Shown here: positions 29,851-38,318 of the stretch, piece after piece
Layout: every line of letters starts with the position of its first letter
Numbering within the stretch: position 1 is the stretch's first letter
From: Polaribacter sargassicola
Lineage (GTDB): Bacteria > Bacteroidota > Bacteroidia > Flavobacteriales > Flavobacteriaceae
Length of the DNA stretch: 64,000 nt
Direction: 5' to 3'
Assembly (NCBI RefSeq): GCF_021991835.1
Contig: NZ_JAHDAU010000008.1
Span: forward strand, 110,396-174,395
Notes under the pieces: generated by a model
What the model was told of the DNA's origin: nothing
Databases searched by the model: none
What the model saw: the letters and a program-made list of their open reading frames with translations, nothing else
Translations under genes and position numbers: made by a program

Positions 29851-30561
29851 TTAATTAATTTCTATGTTGTAACAATATTTGTAGAGCTCTCTAAAGTGCT
29901 CTTTCATTTTTTGTTTTGCTAATTGCGGACTTCTATTTTTTATTGCATCAAAAATAGCTTGATGTTCTTCAATTCTTGAATGTGCTTGTCCTACATCACA
30001 CACATGATATTTTTCGAAATTAGTTATAATTTCTGGTGTTATAATCAACATAAAAGTATTCATTGAGCTATTACCACTTGCTTTTGCAATTGCTAAATGA
30101 AATAACAAATCTTCTTGCACAGCTTCTTCACCGTTTAATATCTTTTCTTTATGAGCTTTTAATGCTTTACTTATTTGATCTAGATCTTCTTCTGTTCTTC
30201 TTAATGCAGCTAATCTTGCTGTTTTTAGTTCTAAAAGAATTCTTGTTTCTACTAATGATTTAAAATCTGGTTCATCTAATCTTAAAATATCTTCAACCAT
30301 TCCGTTTAGAGCAGTAATACCAATATTTGCTATAAAGGTTCCACTTTGTGGTCTTGATTTTAATAGACCATATAATTCTAATTTTTGAATAGCATCTCTA
30401 ACAACATTTCTAGAAACCTTAAATTTTTCTGAGAGCATTCTTTCTGATGGCAACTTATCTCCAGGCTCTAAATTCTTAAAATTTATTAAATCTCTTATTT
30501 GAGAAATAATATTTTTTTGAATATTAAAATTTTCAGGTTTTGTAGTCACCTCTATCTTCAT
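29851..30561 (-). CDS. GntR family regulator, FadR subfamily, likely PUL master regulator
   Basis: This 236-residue protein has an N-terminal winged helix (about residues 15-80) with PGDKLPSERMLSEKFKVSRN and the wing GLLKSRPQSGTFI. A helical FCD ligand-binding domain follows (about 95-230, with ETRILLELKTARLAA and FHLAIAKASGN). FCD proteins bind sugar acids or other carboxylates and usually recognise TnGTnnnACnA-like palindromes. A matching palindrome lies 16 bp before its start codon and near-identical ones lie before every other unit of the locus. Autoregulation and control of the whole PUL in response to a uronate intermediate are inferred. Confidence 0.9.
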   Translation of the reverse strand: MKIEVTTKPENFNIQKNIISQIRDLINFKNLEPGDKLPSERMLSEKFKVSRNVVRDAIQKLELYGLLKSRPQSGTFIANIGITALNGMVEDILRLDEPDFKSLVETRILLELKTARLAALRRTEEDLDQISKALKAHKEKILNGEEAVQEDLLFHLAIAKASGNSSMNTFMLIITPEIITNFEKYHVCDVGQAHSRIEEHQAIFDAIKNRSPQLAKQKMKEHFRELYKYCYNIEIN

Positions 30562-30577
30562 TTATTTTAATTTATGA

Positions 30578-30589
30578 TTGGTAAACCAA
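30578..30589. promoter_or_regulatory. GntR operator, single copy, before gntR
   Basis: TTGGTAAACCAA has 5-bp inverted arms around an AA centre. It is the only promoter of the locus with a single clean site and no second copy. Its position 16 bp before the gntR ATG would let the bound regulator block its own expression. Confidence 0.75.
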
Positions 30590-30645
30590 ATCTTCATTGC
30601 AAATATTAATAAAAAATATTTAAAAACCGATTTATTTTATAAATT

Positions 30646-30689
30646 AAGGTTTTATCCAACCTTTATAATAGTTGGCAGGACAAAACCTT
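30646..30689 (-). terminator. Possible terminator after the susD gene of SusCD pair A
   Basis: AAGGTTTTATCCAAC and GTTGGCAGGACAAAACCTT form an imperfect stem with an internal loop. On the minus strand it is followed by a weak AT-rich tail. It could separate susCD from gntR. Confidence 0.4.
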
Positions 30690-30718
30690 AACAAAACTTA
30701 ATATACTCTACCTATAAT

Positions 30719-32257
30719 TTAGTACCCAGGATTCTGTGGTAATAAATTAGGATTTCTTTCTAACTCATCTTCTGGTAATGGTAATAAGTAATCATTAGAA
30801 TCAAAGCTAGCTTTTAATCCTTCTAAACCAGAAGCACCAAAAACCTCTGAACCTATTTGTCTTCTAACAATATCATACCATCTTTTACCTTCAAAGGCAA
30901 GTTCTAATCTACGCTCTTCTAATACATCATCAACAGTAACAGTTCCTGTAAGATCTGCAGGCACACTACTTGCTTCAAAAACATATTCTTCATCTGCTCC
31001 TGTTTTAGTTGCACCACCTTTTCTTGCTCTTTCTCTTACTTGGTTTATGTAAGTAAGTGCAGATGCATTATCTCCTATTTCAACTGCTGCCTCTGCTGCT
31101 ATTAAAAGCACTTCTGCATAACGCATCATAGAATAATTATGGCTTGTTGCTCTTGCATTTGCACGCGCAAATAAACCTGGGTAACGCATATATTTTGCAA
31201 TATAAGGATTGTTTTTAGCAAATTGATGACCACTAATATCAAACTCTGTATAATCTACAACAGTACCTCCAATAGAAGCTCTATCATCTAAACTTACAGC
31301 TCTTCTGTAATCTCCAGCATCCCAAGTTGTATACACTTCAAGAGTAGGTACAGCTACAGACCATCCTCCTCCTAAGTTTCTATCATCTCCTCTAATACCT
31401 GTCATAGGAGCTGTTTGATCATAAGCATTATCTGCTGCTTCAAAATTATTGTAATCTAAAGCAAAAATTGGTTCTTTAGAAGCATCTATTACATCTGCAT
31501 TAAATAAATTTTGATAGTTGTCATCTAAAGCTAAATCATAAGTTCCTGCATTATTGATAACTTCTGTTGCTTCTGTAAAAGCTTCTTGATAATTACCCAT
31601 TGTTAAATGAACCAAAGCTAAATATGAGCTTGCAGCTGCTTTAGAAGGTGTTGCTCTAGACGTTTGCGTGTTTGGCAACCATGTTTTTGCATATTCTAAA
31701 TCTGCAATAATATTTGCATAAATTTCTGACACTGATGATTTACTCATAGATGTTGCTGCATCAATATCTGTTACAGGCTCATCTATATAAGGAACTTCTC
31801 CGAATAATCTTACTAAATGAAAGTAGTAAAATGCTCTTGCAAAATAAGCTTGTGCTGTTACTGGGTTTTTAAGTTCATCATCTACATCTACGTCTGCTGC
31901 ACCTGCAATTGCTTGATTAGCTGCTGCGATACCTTGATATGTTTTTGGCCAAAATTCACTAATCATACCATTACTAGCTAATGTAGTAAAGTCATTCATT
32001 TCTACCCTTCTTGTTTCGTTAGAAGCAAGACTAACCATATCTGAGCGTAACATTAACGCTATAGAAAGTTTTCTTCCCCAAAACTTTTCATTAATTGCAT
32101 GTGTTAAAGATCCATCTACTGCTGTTTGTATATCTGAAGTAGATTGAAAAAAACCATCTGGTGCTAATAAACCTACAGGCTCTTCTTCTAAGTCTGAACA
32201 TCCTACTATTGAAAAACTTAACAGTAGTAAGAATAAATATTTATATGTTGTTTTCAT
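30719..32257 (-). CDS. SusD/RagB surface glycan-binding lipoprotein, pair A
   Basis: This 512-residue lipoprotein has a signal ending IVGC followed by SDLEEEP, an acidic surface-export tag. The N-terminal SusD domain and TPR-like helices are followed by the RagB C-terminal part with MRYAEVLLIAAEA, LEERRLELAFEGKRWYDIVR and the terminal NPNLLPQNPGY. It would bind alginate oligomers on the cell surface and cap the SusC channel encoded 19 bp upstream. This pair lies nearest the regulator and has no accessory binding lipoproteins after it, unlike pair B. Confidence 0.94.
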   Translation of the reverse strand: MKTTYKYLFLLLLSFSIVGCSDLEEEPVGLLAPDGFFQSTSDIQTAVDGSLTHAINEKFWGRKLSIALMLRSDMVSLASNETRRVEMNDFTTLASNGMISEFWPKTYQGIAAANQAIAGAADVDVDDELKNPVTAQAYFARAFYYFHLVRLFGEVPYIDEPVTDIDAATSMSKSSVSEIYANIIADLEYAKTWLPNTQTSRATPSKAAASSYLALVHLTMGNYQEAFTEATEVINNAGTYDLALDDNYQNLFNADVIDASKEPIFALDYNNFEAADNAYDQTAPMTGIRGDDRNLGGGWSVAVPTLEVYTTWDAGDYRRAVSLDDRASIGGTVVDYTEFDISGHQFAKNNPYIAKYMRYPGLFARANARATSHNYSMMRYAEVLLIAAEAAVEIGDNASALTYINQVRERARKGGATKTGADEEYVFEASSVPADLTGTVTVDDVLEERRLELAFEGKRWYDIVRRQIGSEVFGASGLEGLKASFDSNDYLLPLPEDELERNPNLLPQNPGY

Positions 32258-32276
32258 GTTTTTTTATATTTTTTGA

Positions 32277-35200
32277 TTAAAATTTAACGTTAAGGCTGAA
32301 ACTAACAGACTTTACTGTTGGATAACTACCAAAATCAAACCCTTGTGCAGTGTTTGCTGATGTGTTGTTATCACCTCCACGTCCAACGTAATTTACTTCA
32401 GGATCTAAACCTGAATAGTTTGTAAAAGTCAATAAGTTTTGTGCACTTATTGAAAATCTAACTCTATCTATTCCTATTTTCTCTAGAGTTTCTCCTGGTA
32501 AATTATAACCAATTGCTATATTTTTTAATCTTACATAACTTCCATCTTCAACAAAACGAGAAGAAATTTCTCTGTTAGAATTATTTCCTACTCTTGGCGC
32601 ATCTGTATCTGTATTAGTTGACGTCCAAGCGTTGTTATAATAATCTACTGTTGTATTAGCATCTCCATTAGTTAACTGCACATTAGTCATGTTAAAAATT
32701 TCTCCACCTTGAGATCCTTGAAGAAAAATACTTAAATCAAAATCTTTATATGTAAAACTATTTGTTAAACCAAAAGTATAATCAGGATTAGGATTACCTA
32801 TAACACCTCTATCATCTGTTGTAATATCTCCACTTCCATCTAAGTCTCTAAATAAAGGGTCTCCAGCTACACCACCTGCTAAAGTTGCAGTGCCATCAGG
32901 TAATGTACCTCCTTGATAAACACCTGCATAATCATATCCGTAGAAAAGTCCTACCTCTTCACCAACTCTTAATACATAACTTCTATCATTACTAAAGTAA
33001 GAAGGAGCTGCATCAAAGTATAAATCTGCGTCGTTTACTAAGCTTACTACCTCATTTTTATTAAAAGCAATATTAAAATCTGTATTCCAACTAAAGTTGT
33101 CTGTAGATATATTTCTAGTACTTACAGAAAACTCAAAACCTCTATTATTTATCTGTCCTACATTTGCTAAAATATCATCAGCTGTATAACCTAAATACTC
33201 TGTAATACTGTTATCTGTTAAAATTAAATCTTTAGTATCTATATTATAGTAATCTAAAGAAACTGTAACTCTATTATTATACAAACCTAAATCTATACCT
33301 AAGTTTGTTTGATAAGAAGATTCCCACTTTAAGTTTGGATTTTCTGGCTGCTCTGGAGTAATTGCACTTACAGACTCTCCATTACTAGAAGCGTAAAGAG
33401 TTTCAAATCTTGCTAAAGACTCATAAGCACCTATTGATGGGTTACCTGTAACACCATAACTTAATCTTAATTTCAAATTAGAAATAGACTCACTTTCTTC
33501 TAAGAATTTTTCATTTGATATTTTCCATCCAAAAGCTGCTGAAGGGAAGATTGCGTATTTTTCATTAGCCGCAAAGTTAGAAGCACCATCTCTTCTTACT
33601 GTTGCTGTTAATAAGTACTTATCATCCCAGTCATAATTTAATCTACCAAATTGAGATTGAATTTCTACCTCTGAGATTGAAGAATCTGGCTGTAAAATAT
33701 TAGTAGCAGAACCTAAACCATAGTAAGAGAAAGAATCTGAAATAAATCCTGTAGCCTCAGCATAGAAGTTTTCTGAAACAGTTTTTTGATAAGAAAAACC
33801 TGCTAATAATGTTAAATTACCTTTTCCTATTTCTTTTTTGTACGTTAAATAGTTTTCGTTTAATAAAGTTGTTTCTCTATCTGTTTCAACCTCTGCTCTA
33901 CCGCTATCTCCACCTGCAGTCTGTGTTAATAAAGCTGGTAAATAAATCCCTCTAGTTGAATTTTCTGTACTAAAACCAAATGTAGTTTTAAAAGTAAGAT
34001 TTTCTAAAATATCATAATTACCATAGAAGTTTGCTCTAAAGTTATCTGTTTTAGTTTCATCTATTCTTTCTTTTGCAACAGCATATGGGTTATCTACAGG
34101 GTCACCAACTGTGTTACCAAAATTGTAACTTCCATCTTCATTATATACTGGTTGATCTGGAGCATATCTTAGAGCTAGAGTAATAACATCATCACCACCT
34201 GCAGAAACAGAACCATTAGATTGAGTTGCAGAACCATTTTTAATACCTCTACTCCCAAAAAGGTTCATTCCTAATTTTAACTTATCAGTCATTTGAGCAT
34301 CAATGTTAGATAAGAAAGTTGCTCTTTCAAAACCAGAATTAATTATAATACCATCTTGTTTAAAATAGTTACCAGAAGCATAAAAGTTAATTTTATCTGT
34401 ACCTCCTGAAAAAGAAACTTGATGATTTTGAGTATTACCACTTCTATAAATTAAATCTTGCCAATCTGTATCTGCTGTCCCTTGACTATAAGCAGCAGTT
34501 ACTCCATTATTAGCTCTTATTTGATTTTGATAATCAGCAAATTCATCTGCACCTAATAAGTCTAATCTATTTGAGATGTTTTGAACAGCATAAGTACTAT
34601 TTACTTCAATAGATAATCTACCACTCTTACCTTTTTTAGTAGTTACTAACACAACTCCATTAGAACCTCTAGAACCATAAATAGCAGTAGCAGAAGCATC
34701 TTTTAAAATTTCCATAGATTGTATGTCATTTGCTTGTGGCATAGTAGCACCCACAAATCCATCTACAACAATTAAAGGAGAACTACTTGCATTAATAGAA
34801 GTATTACCTCTAATTTTTATACTAACAGGCGCACCTGGCTCACCACCATTATTAGACTGCACAACAACACCCGCTGCACGCCCTTGTAAAGCTTGGCTTG
34901 CATCTAAAACAGGAAATGCTGTTAATTCTTCTGACTTTACAGAAGAAACAGAACCAGTAATATCACTTTTCTTTGCAGAACCGTAACCTACTACAACGAT
35001 TTCCTCTAAAACACCAGTATCTTCTACTAACTCTACGTTAATAGTTTTTTGATCTGTATATGTAACTGTTTTTGTTACAAAGCCTAAATATGAGAATTGT
35101 AAAACAGCACCGCTAGTTACTTTAATCTCATAATTTCCATCAAAATCGGTACTTGTACCATTTGTTGTCCCTTTAATAATAATATTGGCACCTAAAATAG

Positions 35201-35315
35201 GTTCTCCATCTGTTTGGGATGTAACAGTTCCTTTTATTGTAACACTGTCTTGTGCGTAGTTTGTTAAACTCAAGAGAAGCATTGCAATAAATACTAACTT
35301 AATTTTTAAGTTCAT
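32277..35315 (-). CDS. SusC/RagA TonB-dependent transporter, pair A
   Basis: This 1012-residue outer-membrane protein has a signal peptide ending NYAQ. A carboxypeptidase-like beta-sandwich follows (about 25-105, with GANIIIKGTTNGTSTDFDG), then the TonB-box region LEEIVVVGYG. The plug shows IKIRGNTSI, IQSMEILKDASATAIYG and NGVVLVTTKKG. The barrel ends in VSFSLNVKF. It imports oligosaccharides, here presumably alginate oligomers. A tandem pair of GntR operators lies 139 bp before its ATG, so it starts its own transcription unit with susD. Confidence 0.96.
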   Translation of the reverse strand: MNLKIKLVFIAMLLLSLTNYAQDSVTIKGTVTSQTDGEPILGANIIIKGTTNGTSTDFDGNYEIKVTSGAVLQFSYLGFVTKTVTYTDQKTINVELVEDTGVLEEIVVVGYGSAKKSDITGSVSSVKSEELTAFPVLDASQALQGRAAGVVVQSNNGGEPGAPVSIKIRGNTSINASSSPLIVVDGFVGATMPQANDIQSMEILKDASATAIYGSRGSNGVVLVTTKKGKSGRLSIEVNSTYAVQNISNRLDLLGADEFADYQNQIRANNGVTAAYSQGTADTDWQDLIYRSGNTQNHQVSFSGGTDKINFYASGNYFKQDGIIINSGFERATFLSNIDAQMTDKLKLGMNLFGSRGIKNGSATQSNGSVSAGGDDVITLALRYAPDQPVYNEDGSYNFGNTVGDPVDNPYAVAKERIDETKTDNFRANFYGNYDILENLTFKTTFGFSTENSTRGIYLPALLTQTAGGDSGRAEVETDRETTLLNENYLTYKKEIGKGNLTLLAGFSYQKTVSENFYAEATGFISDSFSYYGLGSATNILQPDSSISEVEIQSQFGRLNYDWDDKYLLTATVRRDGASNFAANEKYAIFPSAAFGWKISNEKFLEESESISNLKLRLSYGVTGNPSIGAYESLARFETLYASSNGESVSAITPEQPENPNLKWESSYQTNLGIDLGLYNNRVTVSLDYYNIDTKDLILTDNSITEYLGYTADDILANVGQINNRGFEFSVSTRNISTDNFSWNTDFNIAFNKNEVVSLVNDADLYFDAAPSYFSNDRSYVLRVGEEVGLFYGYDYAGVYQGGTLPDGTATLAGGVAGDPLFRDLDGSGDITTDDRGVIGNPNPDYTFGLTNSFTYKDFDLSIFLQGSQGGEIFNMTNVQLTNGDANTTVDYYNNAWTSTNTDTDAPRVGNNSNREISSRFVEDGSYVRLKNIAIGYNLPGETLEKIGIDRVRFSISAQNLLTFTNYSGLDPEVNYVGRGGDNNTSANTAQGFDFGSYPTVKSVSFSLNVKF

Positions 35316-35453
35316 AGTTAATTGTTTTGAATTGTTTTTGAATTGTTTCTATTAATAATCAATAACCAAACCCACAATAAAAAGCTAATAATCAACACTT
35401 AAGATTTAACACTGCTAAATATAAACCTTAAAATTACTAGTTTTTATGAAAAT

Positions 35454-35465
35454 TTGGTAAACCAA
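35454..35465. promoter_or_regulatory. GntR operator, susC pair A, copy 1
   Basis: TTGGTAAACCAA is identical to the site before gntR. It forms a tandem with the next site, start-to-start distance 13 bp. Confidence 0.75.
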
Positions 35466-35466
35466 A

Positions 35467-35478
35467 TTGGTAAACCAA
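35467..35478. promoter_or_regulatory. GntR operator, susC pair A, copy 2
   Basis: A second perfect TTGGTAAACCAA is separated from copy 1 by a single A. Confidence 0.75.
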
Positions 35479-35551
35479 TCTGACTCTCCAAATATATACG
35501 TTTTTTTTTACAAAAAAAAAGATTTGTTAATTAATTCATAAAAAAAAATAA

Positions 35552-35577
35552 CCCTATTCATTATATAATGAATAGGG
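35552..35577 (-). terminator. Terminator of the pair B susC-susD-lipoprotein operon
   Basis: CCCTATTCATT and AATGAATAGGG form an 11-bp perfect stem with an ATAT loop. A-runs on the left provide the T-run of the minus transcript. Confidence 0.85.
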
Positions 35578-35619
35578 CTATTTTTTTTTATGAATTATAT
35601 AATAAGGTATTCTAAAAAA

Positions 35620-37110
35620 TTAAAAACCTGGAGTTATAATATCTATATTATCAATAAATACCTCATTACTACTATCTACAGCATTTATAGCTCTAGCGTA
35701 TATTACAACAATATCTGATGTTGCTTCAAACGTAAATGTAGTAGTTGTAAAAGTATTTTCTGATGCAGAACCTTTACTTGGGTTAAAATCGTTTGTAATG
35801 TTATAATAAGCATCTACATTACTATTATTTTCTGGATCAGTATTTATATCTTCCTCTGTAGTTATTTCATTATTTAAAATAAAAACTTCAGTATTAATAC
35901 CTTCTGCTTCAGATCTAGTATCTATAGTAAATGTATATACAACACCTGGCTCTACTTTTACTAATTGATACAAACGTCTAGAACTATTAGATAATTTAAC
36001 GGCTCTAGTTTTAACTCCGTTAACGTAAGAACCATCACTAGATGAACCTGGTTGCTCATTAGTACCAAAAGCACCATCTATATAACTATTTAATTCTGAA
36101 TTATACCAAAGAGCTCTATAAGGACTATCAATTTCACCAGCAACATCATCTTTTACAGTGCTATTAGGCGTCATATCCCAAGCATCTGCGTTATCTCCTG
36201 TTTCTCCTTGAAAATCATCTGCCGTTCCATTTTGTACAATTGCCTTAAAAGTAGCTTTTACCGCACCTACTGGCACTGATTTTGTAACACTTCTAGAAAC
36301 ACCTGCATCATTAGTTGTTGTTAAAGTTACCTGATAAGTTCCTTCTGCAGAGAATGTATGCATAGGACTCGCTTCTGATGAAGTAGTTCCATCTCCAAAA
36401 TCCCAATCCCAAGAAACAGCATAAAGAGATGCATCTGTAAATTGAACCTCTAAACCATTTACATCAAAAGTAAAATCTGGCACTGTAGATAAAACCAATC
36501 CTTCTATGTTTTTACTTACAGAAATTTCTGTTCCTAAAAAGTTTGTTGCTGTTAATGTAGCTACAAAAATATCGGCAGTTTTATAAGAATAAACAGGGTT
36601 AAAATCTGCATCATCAACTGTATCTTCAGCCTCCCAACCTAAAGTTGTTCCGTCTCCAAAACTCCATTCTAGAGTACTTACTCCAGAACTCAAGTTTTCA
36701 AAAGTTACTTGAGAATCTACACTTGAAAAATTAAAATCTACAAAAATAGGTGAAACATAAGCTGAATCTACAGCTACTAAACCATCAGAACTTGTAGTAG
36801 TTAATTTAACATTATACAAACCACCTTCGCTATATGTATAATCTGGATTTGCTTCTGTAGAAGAATTTCCGTCACCAAAATCCCATAAATAAGATTCTGC
36901 TTCTGTAGAATAACTTCTAAAAACAATTGACATACTATCATCTGCATCTGTACTTGTTGTAAATATTGTACTTGGCTGTATGTTATTTACATTTCCTGTT
37001 GGTGGTACAAATTCTTCGTAACCATCATCATAACAAGACACAAAACCTAAAAGCATAAAAGATATTAGAAAAATACTTTTAGTTATTTTTTTTATTAATT
37101 TATGTATCAT
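35620..37110 (-). CDS. Surface lipoprotein with three PKD domains and a C-terminal binding module
   Basis: This 496-residue protein has a lipobox FVSC (Cys26) followed by YDDGYEE. Three PKD-type Ig folds follow, each with a (W/L)xFGDG core: about residues 40-125, 125-205 and 210-280. The last 200 residues form a beta-rich module with NADAWDMTP, SPYRALWYNS, GSYVNG, RRLYQ and FNPSKGSA, ending DNIDIITPGF. The same module occurs in the T9SS-secreted protein starting at 47099. By position after susC/susD it is probably a SusE/F-like surface glycan-binding protein, with the PKDs acting as spacers. It follows the other binding lipoprotein by 16 bp. The ligand is inferred to be alginate. Confidence 0.8.
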   Translation of the reverse strand: MIHKLIKKITKSIFLISFMLLGFVSCYDDGYEEFVPPTGNVNNIQPSTIFTTSTDADDSMSIVFRSYSTEAESYLWDFGDGNSSTEANPDYTYSEGGLYNVKLTTTSSDGLVAVDSAYVSPIFVDFNFSSVDSQVTFENLSSGVSTLEWSFGDGTTLGWEAEDTVDDADFNPVYSYKTADIFVATLTATNFLGTEISVSKNIEGLVLSTVPDFTFDVNGLEVQFTDASLYAVSWDWDFGDGTTSSEASPMHTFSAEGTYQVTLTTTNDAGVSRSVTKSVPVGAVKATFKAIVQNGTADDFQGETGDNADAWDMTPNSTVKDDVAGEIDSPYRALWYNSELNSYIDGAFGTNEQPGSSSDGSYVNGVKTRAVKLSNSSRRLYQLVKVEPGVVYTFTIDTRSEAEGINTEVFILNNEITTEEDINTDPENNSNVDAYYNITNDFNPSKGSASENTFTTTTFTFEATSDIVVIYARAINAVDSSNEVFIDNIDIITPGF

Positions 37111-37126
37111 AATATATTTTTTTAGA

Positions 37127-38305
37127 CTATTGTTTAACTATTATATCAAATGCATCAACCCTAACTTCATCATTTGCATTTCGCCCATAAATAATTACAG
37201 ACTCGTTTTCTCCTGCTTCAAAAGTAATTGCATGCTTTTTAAACACCTCTGCAACTCTACCAACACTAGTATCTGTTCTTGTTGCTATAATATTAGCTTC
37301 TAACAATGATTCTTCGTAAGAACTTGTTGTTGGTTTTAAAATAGATACTCTCATTTCTCCTCCTTCGCTATCTAAATTAAAAGCACTAAAATATGTTAAC
37401 ACATAAGTTGCTCCTGGTGTAACTTCTATTTCTTGATACATAGATCTTGTTCCATCTGAAGGGAATTTTGCAGCTTGTATACCGTCAGGAAGAATTCCTT
37501 CTTCTGATTTAGAATTGATTTGGAAAACAGAACCCCAAACAGAAGAACTTGGTGCTCTCCAAGAATCTCTACCATCACCTGATCCATCAAAAAGACTATT
37601 ATCTTCAAAACTAGGCTCTCCTATTTCTGGTACAGGAATTGTTGGCACAGCTTGGGTAACAGTTATTAATTTTTCAGTAGTTTCTGATTTACCGAGATTA
37701 TCAGTTACAGTTAAACTAACAGAATAATCTCCTGGACCAGGAAAAGAAAATATTAATTCTTGATCTTCATAAGTTGCATCTGGTAAAGCAGCAATTTGAG
37801 CTTCTAAATCTGCAACATTTTGTAATGTTTCATCAGAAATTTCTGCTAAAGCACTTTCTAATTGAACTTCTAAATCAGCAATCTGAGCTTCTAAAACTGC
37901 TTTTTTTGCATCGTCAGACTCACAAGGTAATTTAAATTCTAATTTTGCAATTTCATCTTCTAAAGCAACCGTTGTAGCTAATTCTGCATCTATTAATTGC
38001 TCTAAAATTGGTAAATCTTTGTTGATTAATGTTACACCTTCTGAAGGAGTAACAGACCAAAGATATTGTGTACCATTTACTGCTAAATTAGAACCAGCCT
38101 GAAAACTATATTCATATTTAGCCCATAATTCTACATCATTACAATCAAACTCTGATGATGTAATATCTGTTGAATTATAGAATGGTGTTGGATTTGTAAA
38201 ATCTTCTAAATCTCCTACATCTGGTAGGTCATCATTAACACACGATGCTAGAGATATCATTGCCCCTAACACAATATATTTTAAACTGTATATGTACTTA
38301 TTCAT
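37127..38305 (-). CDS. Surface lipoprotein: PKD fold with coiled-coil insertion plus binding-like domain
   Basis: The ATG at 38305 is preferred because it gives a compact signal peptide with lipobox LASC (Cys22). An upstream in-frame ATG at 38329 would overlap susD. Of 392 residues, about 65-95 (YLWSVTPSEG) and 180-216 (FSFPGPGDYSVSLTVTDNLG) look like two halves of one PKD fold. Between them, residues about 97-175 are a heptad-rich helical pair with a Cys128 turn. The C-terminal 160 residues form a beta-rich domain (GRDSWRAPSSS, YQEIEVTPGATYVLTYF, VRVDAFDI) distantly like the module of the downstream lipoprotein. A surface glycan-binding role is inferred from operon position. Confidence 0.75.
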   Translation of the reverse strand: MNKYIYSLKYIVLGAMISLASCVNDDLPDVGDLEDFTNPTPFYNSTDITSSEFDCNDVELWAKYEYSFQAGSNLAVNGTQYLWSVTPSEGVTLINKDLPILEQLIDAELATTVALEDEIAKLEFKLPCESDDAKKAVLEAQIADLEVQLESALAEISDETLQNVADLEAQIAALPDATYEDQELIFSFPGPGDYSVSLTVTDNLGKSETTEKLITVTQAVPTIPVPEIGEPSFEDNSLFDGSGDGRDSWRAPSSSVWGSVFQINSKSEEGILPDGIQAAKFPSDGTRSMYQEIEVTPGATYVLTYFSAFNLDSEGGEMRVSILKPTTSSYEESLLEANIIATRTDTSVGRVAEVFKKHAITFEAGENESVIIYGRNANDEVRVDAFDIIVKQ

Positions 38306-38318
38306 AATTTTGTGTTTT

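Larger units (their letters stand above)
35316..35619 (-). promoter_or_regulatory. Intergenic region before susC of pair A
   Basis: This 304-bp gap holds no gene. From right to left it contains the terminator of the preceding operon, two tandem GntR operators, and then about 135 bp of AT-rich leader. On the minus strand the leader includes TATATTTA, close to the -7 consensus, just before a TAGCAGTG that also occurs before the other PUL susC. Confidence 0.6.

Noticed and set aside
35454..35478. Reading the tandem palindromes as CRP- or LacI-type sites
   Set aside because: The TTGGT-NN-ACCAA arms and the 2-base centre fit the FadR consensus better, and a FadR-family gene lies in the locus. No LacI or CRP gene is present.
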